From assembly GCA_029776205.1 (NCBI GenBank), contig JAKOTQ010000023.1:1-64000 (forward strand): 64,000 bases of DNA. Reading direction: 5' to 3'. The stretch is from Bacillota bacterium. GTDB taxonomy: Bacteria; Bacillota; UBA4882; UBA8346. Positions within the stretch are counted from its first letter, which is position 1. Every line of letters starts with the position of its first letter. The position numbers were made by a program, and so were the translations under genes. Shown piece by piece: positions 1 to 9,719 of this stretch. The notes under the pieces were generated by a model that was not told the DNA's origin, did not search any database, and was given only the letters and a program-made list of their open reading frames with translations.

Positions 1-3
1 GAA

Positions 4-201
4 ATGGAGATTTCGATGCAGTTGATGGAGATGGGGCTGAATTCGGTGCGGTTTATCACGAGAAATGGCTCCAAGAAGCGAATTATATACCTGGATCGGG
101 AACGGTATCACATATTGATGCTTTTCAACCCGGAAAAGAAGTACGATTTCCCTCCGGATTTATGGCCGATTATGGCGAAGCAGTATTGGAGAGTTGAATA
201 A
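4..201 (+). CDS. Hypothetical protein, possibly the C-terminal part of an ORF truncated by the window edge
   Basis: Open frame at the window edge; no recognisable family. Confidence 0.3.
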   Translation: MEISMQLMEMGLNSVRFITRNGSKKRIIYLDRERYHILMLFNPEKKYDFPPDLWPIMAKQYWRVE

Positions 202-339
202 TAGTACTGGGGTTTCTATTTGCTCGCTTCGATTTTACGGGGTGAGCTTTTATTTTTGCTTATCTAGGATTCCAAAAAACATGACTATTTGTAAAAACTT
301 CCTCTACGACTGCATTGTGATTTTTGGTATAATAAATAT

Positions 340-353
340 CGAACATATGTTTG
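340..353. promoter_or_regulatory. LexA/DinR box (CGAACATATGTTTG) just downstream of a TATAAT -10 (328-333), upstream of umuD
   Basis: Agrees with the Bacillota SOS box CGAAC-N4-GTTYG and sits at the umuD promoter. Confidence 0.8.
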
Positions 354-378
354 GATTGAAAAAGGAGCCCGATTCATC

Positions 379-804
379 ATGACGATTCAGTTAATTGCTG
401 CCGAAACCTTTACCGAACTGCAGTTGGCTTATGCCGGTGCCCAGATTATAGCCGGGTTTCCGTCTCCAGCCGAAGATTATTTGGAATCCGGTCTTGATCT
501 CAATCAAGCGCTGATTAAACATCCCAGCGCTACGTTTTATGGCCGGGTAAAAGGTGAATCAATGCAGGAAGCCGGGGTTGAGGACGGGGATCTCTTAATT
601 ATCGATAAATCTCTCAATTATAAGGATCAGGCGCTGGCTGTATGTTGTTTAAATGGGGAATTTACCTTAAAGCGGATTAAAAAAGGGCCGGACGGAATTT
701 GGCTGGTACCGGCCAACCGGGATTATCCGCCGATTCCTGTGGGAGAAGAAGACGATTTTACGGTTTGGGGAATTGTTACATATATCATCAAGAAGGTGTA
801 TTGA
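379..804 (+). CDS. umuD: UmuD-like translesion polymerase subunit, S24 self-cleaving peptidase
   Basis: [12 protein letters not shown] cleavage region, GESM serine motif and EFTLKR lysine region typical of UmuD. Confidence 0.9.
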   Translation: MTIQLIAAETFTELQLAYAGAQIIAGFPSPAEDYLESGLDLNQALIKHPSATFYGRVKGESMQEAGVEDGDLLIIDKSLNYKDQALAVCCLNGEFTLKRIKKGPDGIWLVPANRDYPPIPVGEEDDFTVWGIVTYIIKKVY

Positions 805-2063
805 TGTTCGCGCTGGTGGATTGTAATAATTTTTATGTTTCGTGTGAACGGGTGTTTAATCCGGCTTTGGCGGGGCGCCCGGTGGTGGTACTTTCTAACA
901 ATGATGGCTGCGTTGTTGCCCGATCGCCGGAAGCGAAAGCATTAGGCATTAAGATGGGGGAGCCGGCTTTTAAGCTAGACTCATTGTTTCATCAACACCA
1001 GGTAGCCGTTTGCTCGTCTAACTACCAGTTGTACGGCGATATGTCCCAACGGGTAATGAATACTTTAAGTCAATTTGCTCCGGAAATTGAGGTTTATTCT
1101 ATTGATGAGGCTTTTCTCAATTGGGAAGGTGTTCCGGTGGATCTGGAATCCTTAGGCCACCAGATCCGGACTACGGTCAGAAAACATACCGGTATCCCGG
1201 TGAGTGTGGGGGTGGGTCCAACCAAAGTATTGGCGAAGATCGCCAATGATTATGCCAAAAAGGTCCCGGAAAATAACGGCGTATTTTTATTGGATAATCG
1301 GGAGAAAGTTGAAAAGTTATTGGCTCGTTTGGAGATCGGCGAAATTTGGGGAGTTGGTAGGAAACATGCAGCCCTTCTCAATCGATATGGCATCCAAACG
1401 GCCGCTGAATTTGTTAAGATGCCGGATAGTTGGATTCGTAAACATCTGACTATTGTAGGCTTGCGGCTCAAAGAAGAGCTCCAGGGAATTTCCTGTCTGC
1501 CGCTGGAATTAATGGCCCCTGCGAAAAAAGCCATCTGTACGTCGCGTTCTTTTGGAGAGTTCCAGACTGAATTGGAACCCCTTCGGGAGGCTGTGGCCAC
1601 GTTTGCGGCTAAGTGCGGGTATAAACTTCGGAAGCAAAGAACTTGCGCCGGAGCTTTGATGGTGTTTTTGCAGACCAACCGGTTTAATTCGGATGAACCA
1701 CAGTATAATCCCCATAATACGATGACTCTTCCGGTGGCCACTCACAGCGATTTGGAGTTGATTCACTATGCATTAGAGGCTTTGCAAAAGATTTATCGTC
1801 CAGGATATCGATATAAAAAAGCGGGTGTAATCGTTTCTGCCATCGTTCCTGAAGGGGAAGTTCAAGGCTCTCTCTTTGATACAGTGGATCGTTCCAAACA
1901 TCGTCTATTAATGCAAACGATGGATCGGCTCAATGCCCGATACGGCCTTACTACTGTGAAGTCGGCGGCACAAGGCGGAGATAGCGGATGGGAGTTGCGT
2001 CGGGAAAAGCTGTCGCCTTGTTACACCACCCGGTGGAGCGATATTATTACGGTAAGAGTGTAG
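804..2063 (+). CDS. umuC: UmuC-like Y-family DNA polymerase V catalytic subunit
   Basis: [45 protein letters not shown]; start overlaps the umuD stop (TGATG), so the track start at 699 is too early. Confidence 0.95.
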   Translation: MFALVDCNNFYVSCERVFNPALAGRPVVVLSNNDGCVVARSPEAKALGIKMGEPAFKLDSLFHQHQVAVCSSNYQLYGDMSQRVMNTLSQFAPEIEVYSIDEAFLNWEGVPVDLESLGHQIRTTVRKHTGIPVSVGVGPTKVLAKIANDYAKKVPENNGVFLLDNREKVEKLLARLEIGEIWGVGRKHAALLNRYGIQTAAEFVKMPDSWIRKHLTIVGLRLKEELQGISCLPLELMAPAKKAICTSRSFGEFQTELEPLREAVATFAAKCGYKLRKQRTCAGALMVFLQTNRFNSDEPQYNPHNTMTLPVATHSDLELIHYALEALQKIYRPGYRYKKAGVIVSAIVPEGEVQGSLFDTVDRSKHRLLMQTMDRLNARYGLTTVKSAAQGGDSGWELRREKLSPCYTTRWSDIITVRV

Positions 2064-2091
2064 AAACAGGCTTATAGGAGGTCAAAGCTAA

Positions 2092-2169
2092 ATGGAAGGT
2101 GAAGGAATGGAAGAGAATAAAGAGTATAACAAAGAGGGTTTAAATTTTTTAAAAAATAGAAATAAATAG
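2092..2169 (+). CDS. Possible 25-aa peptide MEGEGMEENKEYNKEGLNFLKNRNK
   Basis: AGGAGG ribosome-binding site about 8 nt before the ATG; below the ORF-track length cutoff. Confidence 0.3.
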   Translation: MEGEGMEENKEYNKEGLNFLKNRNK

Positions 2170-2249
2170 AATTTTCGACAAATTATTGTATGGCACTGAT
2201 GTAAAATGAAAATAGCGTTTAACTTGGTGAAATCTCTTTATTCAAAGGA

Positions 2250-2453
2250 GTGATGAAGATGATTGAACGAAAATCGCTAGAGGCTACGGTGCCGGATTCA
2301 GCCATTAAGGTGATGGAGCAAAAGGAATGGATGATTTACCGGTCACCGGATGGGGAAAATATTTATATTTATCCCGCCAGTTATCATCCGGGGATATTAT
2401 GTTTGACGCGCAACGACTTGAAAAATTTGTTGGAAATGACCAACGTTAAATAG
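2250..2453 (+). CDS. Small hypothetical protein (67 aa)
   Basis: ORF preceded by an AAAGGAGTGATGAAG ribosome-binding context. Confidence 0.5.
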   Translation: MMKMIERKSLEATVPDSAIKVMEQKEWMIYRSPDGENIYIYPASYHPGILCLTRNDLKNLLEMTNVK

Positions 2454-2461
2454 AGGATGAT

Positions 2462-2767
2462 TTATGTATCATCATCCGCAAGAATACTATCGACTAAAAT
2501 GCGGTTTATCATTTTATCGGCAACCTCAGAACCGGAAATGGGATAATTCCCTTTCGCAATCTTATATTTAATAATAGCAACTTTATCCGGTCGTATATCG
2601 GTTTCCTGAAGAACAGCCCTTTTGACTTTATTGACCATTTGGCGTTCGTCGAAAGATTCTGATCGATCGGTTGTAGATGAACACTCCTTTGCATCAGGGG
2701 TGTTCATTGTTTGTTCGAGATTTCGTGCTTTTAACACAGCATTGACTTGTGATGATGAAATAATCAA
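2462..2767 (-). CDS. flgM: FlgM-like anti-sigma-28 factor
   Basis: MIISSSQVNAVLKA N-terminus; DKVAIIKYKIAKGNYPISGSEVADKMINRILVD matches the FlgM C-terminal pattern. Confidence 0.7.
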   Translation of the reverse strand: MIISSSQVNAVLKARNLEQTMNTPDAKECSSTTDRSESFDERQMVNKVKRAVLQETDIRPDKVAIIKYKIAKGNYPISGSEVADKMINRILVDSILADDDT

Positions 2768-2874
2768 AGTAGTCCCTTCTTCGTCGTTGATTTTGGAAAA
2801 TTAAAGGTTGAGAAGTTTTCATTATAATCATCGGCGAAGGTTAAGGGTGGATAAATGGTACTTTTGTCCTGTTT

Positions 2875-4467
2875 TTATCTTTGAATATGTTGCAGAATAT
2901 CCACTGGAGCATAGTCGTCGGTTAAAATTGGAACGTCCTGGTAATAAACGTCGTTTCGCACCCGAGGGTCATCGACCAAGTCCTGGGCATAGGCGACGAT
3001 GTTTTCAGTAACGATACCCTCTTCGGTTAGCTGCTTAGCTTGTTTTTTCCACCAGTCAGCCGACCGGTATTGGGAATCTTGGGTGGCGATGACGATGATA
3101 TTGCGTTGAAAGGACTCATCGCCTCCGGACCATCCGTTAATCGGGAAGAGATAAACCTGGGGAAAGACTTGGTTCAAGGTTCGGGTAAATGCCCGTAAAA
3201 AACGGCTTTGGGGGCCGGAGACAGCACCGATAACATTGGAAATAACCACTCCGTCGGGGCTGAGCGTCTTTTTCACCTGACTTAAAAATTCCAGTGTGGT
3301 CAGATGGTAAGGGATGGCGTCCGAGTTATAAGCATCGATGACGATCATGTCGTAAGGGCGGCTTTTGCCTGCGGCGATAGCTTTGGCTTTCTCCCGGATA
3401 AACAACCGGCCATCCTGGGCCAGCGTTTTTAACCGTGGTGAACGGGGCAATTGAAAATAGCGATAAGCCACCTGGATAACTTCCGGATCGATCTCCACCG
3501 CATCCAATTGTTTAATGGAAGGATAATCGTTAAGAAAACGGCTGGGCGCAGAACCTCCTCCCAGTCCGATAAAGAGAACGGATTGAGGATCCGGTTTGGG
3601 GATTAACCCCAGGTGAAGGTAAGAGGTATATTCAAAGACCATTTCTAACGGATTGTCCAGGTCGATACCGCTTTGATAGGAGTTATCAAAATGAAGATAA
3701 CGAATGGAACCCATTTGACGGACTGCCACATGATGGTACAATGTATCCCGTTCATAAAGGGTGGTTTCGCCAATATCTGTTGGACGGGGGAGTGAGCTCC
3801 ACCACCAGCTGCCAACGAGAGTGGCTGTTAGTATGAGGGTAATGCCGAGCAATATCAGGAGAGTCTTTCGAATTGCCGGGGAAACAGTCGGTTGTTTGGA
3901 TGAATATTGACTCCAGAAGGATAGGAAGGCCAATATAAAAAGAAGAGTACCCAGCATATGAAAGAGATGGCGGATGCCCATGGCCGGAATAAGAAAAAAT
4001 GAGGTGGCCAGTGTGCCGATGATACTTCCAGCACTGGATATGGCGGATAACCGTCCGGCGGTATTTCCTAAAGTCGTTAAATTATTGCCGGCAAGCTTAA
4101 TGCCATAGGGTGAAACCATCGCCAAAAGGACTCCGGGCAGGAAAAAGAAGCACCAAGCTGCCAGTAAGGAACCGGTACGCAAATCGTAACTGCTTAAATA
4201 TTGGTTGGCTGCATTGGACCATAGCGGCAGGAACCCTACAGCGCAACCGGCAAGAAGCAGAATGATTCCCAAAGAGCCGATATAAGGGTATCGGTCGGCA
4301 GTTCTGCCGCCAAGATAATATCCTAATGTTAAGGCGGCCATGACAATGGTGATCAATGCACCCCACACATAGATCGAATTCCCGAATGCCGGAGCCATCA
4401 CACGGCTGCCGGCCATCTCCATCGACATAAGTATTGCTCCGCTCAAGAAAACGATGAAATATAACAT
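2875..4467 (-). CDS. Fused membrane (MFS-like)/spermidine synthase-like protein
   Basis: N-terminal hydrophobic helices (MEMAGSRVMAPAFG) then FIGLGGGSAPSRFLNDYP and VEIDPEVIQVA aminopropyltransferase motifs. Confidence 0.85.
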   Translation of the reverse strand: MLYFIVFLSGAILMSMEMAGSRVMAPAFGNSIYVWGALITIVMAALTLGYYLGGRTADRYPYIGSLGIILLLAGCAVGFLPLWSNAANQYLSSYDLRTGSLLAAWCFFFLPGVLLAMVSPYGIKLAGNNLTTLGNTAGRLSAISSAGSIIGTLATSFFLIPAMGIRHLFHMLGTLLFILAFLSFWSQYSSKQPTVSPAIRKTLLILLGITLILTATLVGSWWWSSLPRPTDIGETTLYERDTLYHHVAVRQMGSIRYLHFDNSYQSGIDLDNPLEMVFEYTSYLHLGLIPKPDPQSVLFIGLGGGSAPSRFLNDYPSIKQLDAVEIDPEVIQVAYRYFQLPRSPRLKTLAQDGRLFIREKAKAIAAGKSRPYDMIVIDAYNSDAIPYHLTTLEFLSQVKKTLSPDGVVISNVIGAVSGPQSRFLRAFTRTLNQVFPQVYLFPINGWSGGDESFQRNIIVIATQDSQYRSADWWKKQAKQLTEEGIVTENIVAYAQDLVDDPRVRNDVYYQDVPILTDDYAPVDILQHIQR

Positions 4468-4606
4468 ATAAAAAAACCTCCCTTTTATAAAAATTCCCGA
4501 TTTTCCTTATTAAATCCTTTCGGTTGACGAAAGATTGTATCGAATAATCAGAAATTTGGCAACGATGATGTCTATTGTAAACAGAAGATTAAATACTTAT
4601 CAATAC

Positions 4607-4662
4607 TTTACAACGATGTGGTGAAATGTATATAATACAATTAAACAATTACTTAATTGTTT
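4607..4662 (+). promoter_or_regulatory. Promoter (TTTACA 4607-4612, TATAAT 4631-4636) with ArsR/SmtB-type operator AAACAATTA-CT-TAATTGTTT (4643-4662)
   Basis: Perfect 9-2-9 inverted repeat between the -10 and the start of the arsR-family gene. Confidence 0.75.
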
Positions 4663-4672
4663 ATGAGGTGCA

Positions 4673-5041
4673 ATGATGGTTAATCGAAGGAAAAATAACG
4701 ATCTATGTGATGAGATTTGTACGAGTCCATCCGTTTATGTCGAAGAATTAAGGGATCGATTGGCGGATGTGTTTGGGTTGTCGGAGATTTTTAAGGTCCT
4801 TGGAGATGAAACCCGGGTGAAAATTTTATACTTACTGGCTCATCAAGAGTTATGCGTCTGTGATATTGGAGCAGTGCTGGAGATGAGTCTCCCGGCGGTC
4901 TCCCACCATTTGCGGTTGCTTCGGGCCTTGCGCCTGGTGAAGTACAGACGTGAGGGCAAAATGGTTTATTATTCCTTGGATGATGACCATATTGTCCATA
5001 TGATCCGGGAAGCCCAGGCTCACTTTGCAGAAGACCGATAA
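4673..5041 (+). CDS. ArsR/SmtB family metalloregulator (CadC-like)
   Basis: ELCVCDIGAVLEMSLPAVSHHLRLLRALRLVKYRREGKMVYYSL. Confidence 0.9.
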   Translation: MMVNRRKNNDLCDEICTSPSVYVEELRDRLADVFGLSEIFKVLGDETRVKILYLLAHQELCVCDIGAVLEMSLPAVSHHLRLLRALRLVKYRREGKMVYYSLDDDHIVHMIREAQAHFAEDR

Positions 5042-5048
5042 AGAGGCT

Positions 5049-5100
5049 AATCTGTAACGGCTAACTGTGAACTGTGTACTATGTACTATGTACTGTGAAC
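5049..5100. repeat. Degenerate heptanucleotide array (AACTGTG AACTGTG TACTATG TACTATG TACTGTG AAC)
   Basis: Strict 7-nt period read directly at 5063-5100. Confidence 0.85.
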
Positions 5101-5139
5101 CCGGTTGTGTCTTGAATTTAGAGAGAAAGAAGGCATTCT

Positions 5140-7233
5140 ATGATGCGTTACAAATTGGAAGGGTTGGATTGTGCCAATTGTGCCGCAAAAATTGAGAGGG
5201 AACTTCGGAAGATAAAAGGTTTAGAAGAAATTTCAGTGAATATGGCAACTCAGATTATTGATATACCCTCGGAAATGGTGGAGCAAATTACGGCGGTGAT
5301 CGATCGGGTTGACCCGGGGGTAACGTTAAAACCGGTTGATCGGTCTGAAATTTCAGAGGACGATGAAAAGGCGCCGCCGCTGGCTGCGTTGATTGCTGCA
5401 GGAGTTATTTTTGTAATCGGCCTGATTTATCATGACGTATTACACCAAACGTCCAATTCCTGGCTGGAATATGCACTTCTGCTTCCGGCCTATTTGGTGG
5501 TCGGATGGCCGGTTATTCATGGCGCCTATGATAACATTCGCCGGCGGCAATGGTTTGATGAGAACTTTTTGATGACGGTGGCTACTTTTGGGGCTATAGC
5601 GCTACATCAGTTGACTGAAGCCGTCGGGGTGATGTTGTTTTATGCGATAGGGCTTTACTTGGAGGATAAAGCGGTCAATCGTTCCCGGCGTTCGATCGCT
5701 GCGTTGTTGGATATTCAACCGGATGTTGCCCATTTGTTGGAAGATGGAGAAATGCGGCAGGTAAGACCGGAAGAGGTTGCTGTCGGAGATACGATCATCG
5801 TCAAACCGGGAGAGAAAGTGCCGCTGGACGGGGAGGTTTTAGACGGGGAGTCTTACGTAGACACATCGGCTTTGACCGGAGAATCCACGCCTCGGAAGAT
5901 TAAGTCCGGAGAACGGGTATTAGCCGGAATGATTAACGGGCAAGGCTTACTAACGATCAAAGTGACGAAGCCCTATGAACAGTCAGCCATTGCCCGGATC
6001 CTCCATTTGGTGGAGAAAGCCCAGGAACGTAAAGCGCCTACAGAGCAGTTTATTACGGCTTTTGCCAAATATTACTCGCCGCTGGTGGTTGGATTGGCCG
6101 TGTTGATTGCGGTTATTCCGCCGCTGGTTCTGCCCGAAGCTTCGTTTAAGGCTTGGGTGTATCGCGCGTTGGTTCTTTTGGTGATCTCATGTCCATGTGC
6201 TTTGATGGTTTCCATTCCATTGGGGTACTTTGGCGGTATCGGCGGGGCTTCGCGCCGAGGACTGTTGGTGAAAGGCGCTAATTACCTCGATGTGTTGGCC
6301 AAATTGCATACTGTGGTTTTTGACAAGACCGGTACGCTAACTCATGGGGTATTTCGTGTCGCCGAGGTTGTACCTGAAAGAGGTTGGACGGAAAAGGAAT
6401 TGCTTTCGGCGGTTGTCGCTGCGGAACGCTATTCAAACCATCCGATTGCGGATTCCATTCGTGAAGCTTATGGCGATGCATTCCCGGTGGAAACGGTTGA
6501 AGACTATCGGGAAATACCGGCCCATGGGATTACAGCCACCGTTAATGGAAAACGAGTATTGGCCGGAAATGCCCGTTTAATGCAGCAGGAACAGATCCCT
6601 TATTCCCAACCGGCCGGAGTCGGCACTATTGTCCATGTGGCGATTGACGGGCAGTATGCCGGATATCTGGCAATCGCGGACCAACTGAAGTCCGATGCGG
6701 TGAATGCCATTCACCGGCTGCGTTCTCTGGGGATTCGGCGGATATATATGCTAACCGGCGATGCAGAGGAGGTGGCGGCCCGGGTAGCGACCGAATTGGG
6801 TTTGGATGGATATTATGCCGGATTGCTGCCTGAGGAGAAAGTGGAACGCCTTGAAATGCTGCTCGCCGATCTTTCCCAGCCGGAAAAGCAGAAGCTGGCT
6901 TTTGTGGGTGACGGTGTCAACGATGCGCCAGTCATTGCCCGGGCGGACCTGGGGGTTGCAATGGGAGGTTTGGGCAGTGACGCGGCAATTGAAGCTGCGG
7001 ATCTGGTCCTGATGGAAGACCATCCGTCCAGGCTGGCGGCAGCTGTCTCCATTGCCCAGCGGACCCGAAGGATCGTTTGGCAAAATATCTATCTGGCGTT
7101 AGGGATTAAAATGATCTTTATTCTTCTGGGAACGGTTGGTGAAACCGGCATTTGGGAGGCTGTTTTTGCCGACGTTGGAGTCACTTTGATAGCCATCCTC
7201 AATGCCATGCGGGCGCAACGGGTGAATGTATAG
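5140..7233 (+). CDS. Heavy-metal P1B-type ATPase (Cd/Zn/Pb class)
   Basis: GLDCANCAAKIE HMA motif, SCPCAL, DKTGTLT, GDGVNDAP. Confidence 0.93.
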   Translation: MMRYKLEGLDCANCAAKIERELRKIKGLEEISVNMATQIIDIPSEMVEQITAVIDRVDPGVTLKPVDRSEISEDDEKAPPLAALIAAGVIFVIGLIYHDVLHQTSNSWLEYALLLPAYLVVGWPVIHGAYDNIRRRQWFDENFLMTVATFGAIALHQLTEAVGVMLFYAIGLYLEDKAVNRSRRSIAALLDIQPDVAHLLEDGEMRQVRPEEVAVGDTIIVKPGEKVPLDGEVLDGESYVDTSALTGESTPRKIKSGERVLAGMINGQGLLTIKVTKPYEQSAIARILHLVEKAQERKAPTEQFITAFAKYYSPLVVGLAVLIAVIPPLVLPEASFKAWVYRALVLLVISCPCALMVSIPLGYFGGIGGASRRGLLVKGANYLDVLAKLHTVVFDKTGTLTHGVFRVAEVVPERGWTEKELLSAVVAAERYSNHPIADSIREAYGDAFPVETVEDYREIPAHGITATVNGKRVLAGNARLMQQEQIPYSQPAGVGTIVHVAIDGQYAGYLAIADQLKSDAVNAIHRLRSLGIRRIYMLTGDAEEVAARVATELGLDGYYAGLLPEEKVERLEMLLADLSQPEKQKLAFVGDGVNDAPVIARADLGVAMGGLGSDAAIEAADLVLMEDHPSRLAAAVSIAQRTRRIVWQNIYLALGIKMIFILLGTVGETGIWEAVFADVGVTLIAILNAMRAQRVNV

Positions 7234-7566
7234 GAGACAGTAGACAGGAGTCAGGAGACAGTTTCGGAAGATTTAAGGTCACTGTATACGTTTACAGCGC
7301 ACAAGACACGGTTTAGACATGAGGCATGAGTGAGATTTCAGGGTTTTCGGAGTCAGCCGTCAGGAGACAGAAGACAGGAGAAAATGAAATCACGTGAGTA
7401 GACTTTTGTTCTCTTCTGAATTCTGTCTTTTTGCATTCTGTCTTCTAAATAGGATACTGTCAACTGACTAAAGCTGTACTCCGTATTTTCTCTTCTAACC
7501 TCTCAATTACTGACTCCCGTCTCCTAAATCTTAACTCCTAATTCCTAACTCCTGTCTCCTGACCTG
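7231..7566. repeat. Composite heptanucleotide element with opposed arms: TAGGAGA CAGTAGA CAGGAGT CAGGAGA ... TAACTCC TAATTCC TAACTCC TGTCTCC TGA
   Basis: 7-nt periodic units at both ends in opposite orientation, with further partial copies inside. Confidence 0.85.
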
Positions 7567-7652
7567 ATTATTGTCAAATTTTCGTGACAAAGTCCTTTGT
7601 TTTAAATACAATGGATTTTTAGAGAAAACTTTTGAAAAGGGGTGTGGGGAGT

Positions 7653-8081
7653 ATGCCGATTCCGGCATGGGTGTATTATGCGATTGGTTCGGCGTTTTTT
7701 GCAGGGTTGACTGCGTTATTCGGCAAGATTGGAGTCAGTGGTATCAATTCCAATTTAGCCACATTTTTACGAACGATTGTGGTTTTGCTTTTTTCCGGCG
7801 GTATAGTCTGGGGGACCGGAGCGTGGCAAAATCCAAGCAAACTTCCATCCAAGACTTTAATTTTTTTAGTATTGTCGGCTTTAGCTACCGGTGCTTCTTG
7901 GCTCTGCTATTATCGGGCGTTGCAGTTGGGTCCTGCTTCCAAAGTGGCTCCCATTGATAAACTGGGGGTTGTCTTTGCGATGGTTTTGGCTTTTATTTTC
8001 TTAGGAGAAAAAGCCGACCTGAAGACGGTCGGAGGAGGCTTGTTGATCGTTGCCGGAGCGCTAGTTATCGCCTTAAAATAA
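7653..8081 (+). CDS. Half-size EamA/DMT family transporter
   Basis: Hydrophobic; LSALATGASWLCYYRALQLGPASKVAPIDKL and GGGLLIVAGALVIAL; likely ATG at 7653 after AGGGGTGTGGGGA. Confidence 0.8.
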   Translation: MPIPAWVYYAIGSAFFAGLTALFGKIGVSGINSNLATFLRTIVVLLFSGGIVWGTGAWQNPSKLPSKTLIFLVLSALATGASWLCYYRALQLGPASKVAPIDKLGVVFAMVLAFIFLGEKADLKTVGGGLLIVAGALVIALK

Positions 8082-8117
8082 TACTGTACAAAACGAAATA
8101 AAAAACTTAGAATGACG

Positions 8118-8150
8118 AACGATCCAGAGGCGAACTGGGTCGTTTGTTTT
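8118..8150 (+). terminator. Rho-independent terminator
   Basis: AACGATCCAG-AGGCGAA-CTGGGTCGTT followed by TGTTTT. Confidence 0.75.
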
Positions 8151-8182
8151 ATAGGGTACAATCTCGGGAAGGGTTGCTAAAA

Positions 8183-8210
8183 AAGACGCCGAGCACTGAA
8201 GCGGCGTCTT
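8183..8210. other. 9-bp perfect hairpin AAGACGCCG...CGGCGTCTT
   Basis: Inverted repeat read directly; no T-tract. Confidence 0.5.
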
Positions 8211-8629
8211 AGTGAGCGGATGAAACGAAATACGAAGGTCCGAGCATTGAGTATTTGGAAAGGGAAAATATGCGTTTCGATAAAGTGAAAGATATACGCT
8301 ATTCTTCCTGAATTCTAAAGGATTCACCTGAGGAGGCGGATCTGAGGAAACGTCGGGGTTCCCCGTTTATCAATAAAAGAAGCAACAGGAAGAATAGTAC
8401 GGCCTGATTTGAACCGCAACCCGGTTTTTTATGTTTTTTGCAGCGGCATGACGACATATCTTGAGCCTCCTTTGGATTGGTTTTTTGGAAGTGGTATACT
8501 TTATCCTATTCAACAAAAGGAGGCCTGGGACTGTTCCGTTGGCACAAGTCTCAGAGTGATTCTTCAGTGTACATTTTAAGTCCAGCAGTATATTTTTCCA
8601 AGAGCGGGTTAACCTACCCATAAAAGAAG

Positions 8630-9190
8630 GTGGGATTGGTGAAAAAAATCAAATTAAAACCGATATTTTGGATTCGACTCGGGGTCATCACCCTGATCGT
8701 TGGGGTGACAATTGGAATAGGATATCGATACCCGGAAGTAACCCGGGAAATTCAAAAAATTTTTTCAGCGGTTTCGATACAACAGTCTGAATTATGGACT
8801 TTGGAAAAAATAACCGTTTTCAAGAAATGTCGGCATCAAACTGTAGAACAATCAACATTTGCATCAATCAAAGCTTTAAAAGATTTTGTGATGAAACATC
8901 CTCAGTGGGAAACGGTTGGAAGCGGCCCCACTAAATTTCAAACCAAAATTGAGGTTCACGATTTTTGCTCCGATTGTCAGCAGTATCAATTTTTAGGGAT
9001 TAAGTCCGGAAAGGTTGTAATTATGCGGGGAACGCCGGCGAAACCGGGTCCAGTCATTCAGGCTATTTCCATGGATGTTCAGCTTTTACCTGAGGCTGAA
9101 CGGGAGGATTTGCAGAGAGGCATTCCGTTTAAAGATGAAAAAGAGAAGCTTCAATTGATCGAAGGGTTAAACGGTTTAATCCTCAATTAA
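8630..9190 (+). CDS. BofC C-terminal-domain-like protein
   Basis: One TM segment; FLGIKSGKVVIMRGTPAKPGPVIQ...LPEAEREDLQRGIPFKDEKEKLQLIEGL resembles BofC. Confidence 0.55.
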   Translation: MGLVKKIKLKPIFWIRLGVITLIVGVTIGIGYRYPEVTREIQKIFSAVSIQQSELWTLEKITVFKKCRHQTVEQSTFASIKALKDFVMKHPQWETVGSGPTKFQTKIEVHDFCSDCQQYQFLGIKSGKVVIMRGTPAKPGPVIQAISMDVQLLPEAEREDLQRGIPFKDEKEKLQLIEGLNGLILN

Positions 9191-9530
9191 AATTCGGGCC
9201 CGTCCGCGTGAAGCGTGACGGGCGATGAGCTACCTAATTGACCTCGCTCTTTACGAGTATAGACTAATGATTGAGACTAAGTAACAAATGCCGAAAGGGA
9301 AACTTCAAAAGGGAACGTTGCATCATCTTCTGATGAGCGTTTTGGCATTTGTCAGCTTAAAGCTCGATCATTTCCGCCGGCCAGAATGGAGCTTATGGTG
9401 ATGGCACCGCCGCTTTTCTGACCTTTGTCCGACCGGATTTTACCGGAGGAGCCTAGAGGAGCTCGGGGTAAATTCCGATCTGGGTCCCGGCCAATCGGTT
9501 TGCTCACTAATAGTATGTCGCAAGCTATTT
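9190..9530 (+). ncRNA. Candidate structured RNA, class not recognised
   Basis: No ORF; nested inverted repeats GCCCGTC/GACGGGC, ACAAATGCC/GGCATTTGT, CATCATC-TTC-TGATGAG, CCGG-ATTTTA-CCGG; weak stem plus T8 at the 3' end. Confidence 0.4.
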
Positions 9531-9719
9531 TTTTTATACTTTAATGGTTGGGTAATATCTACACATATCCTACAAAACCCCGTCATACTTTAGATTGGGC
9601 TTATATTGTAAAAAATTTAGAAATCAGGAGGAAATAACGGAGCCAACGCGAATTAAACCAAAAGTAACATAAATGTTAAGATTTTTTAATAATCTTAACG
9701 TGACGGAGGGGGTTATCCA

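Noticed and set aside
6278-7083. Overlapping ORFs in other frames of the P-type ATPase gene
   Set aside because: Lower-quality frames inside a well-supported CDS with no ribosome-binding site or family signal.
7231-7566. CRISPR array
   Set aside because: Units are 7 nt and contiguous, with no spacer/repeat alternation of about 60-70 nt and no cas genes in the window.
8370-8621. 83-aa minus-strand ORF before the bofC-like gene
   Set aside because: No ribosome-binding site or family resemblance; lies over a spacer with inverted repeats (GCCTCCTTT/AAAGGAGGC).
9190-9530. tmRNA or RNase P RNA at the structured spacer
   Set aside because: No tag-peptide frame with an Ala-rich end, no TCCACCA-type tRNA end, and no GAGGAAAGTCC/ACAGNAA cores.
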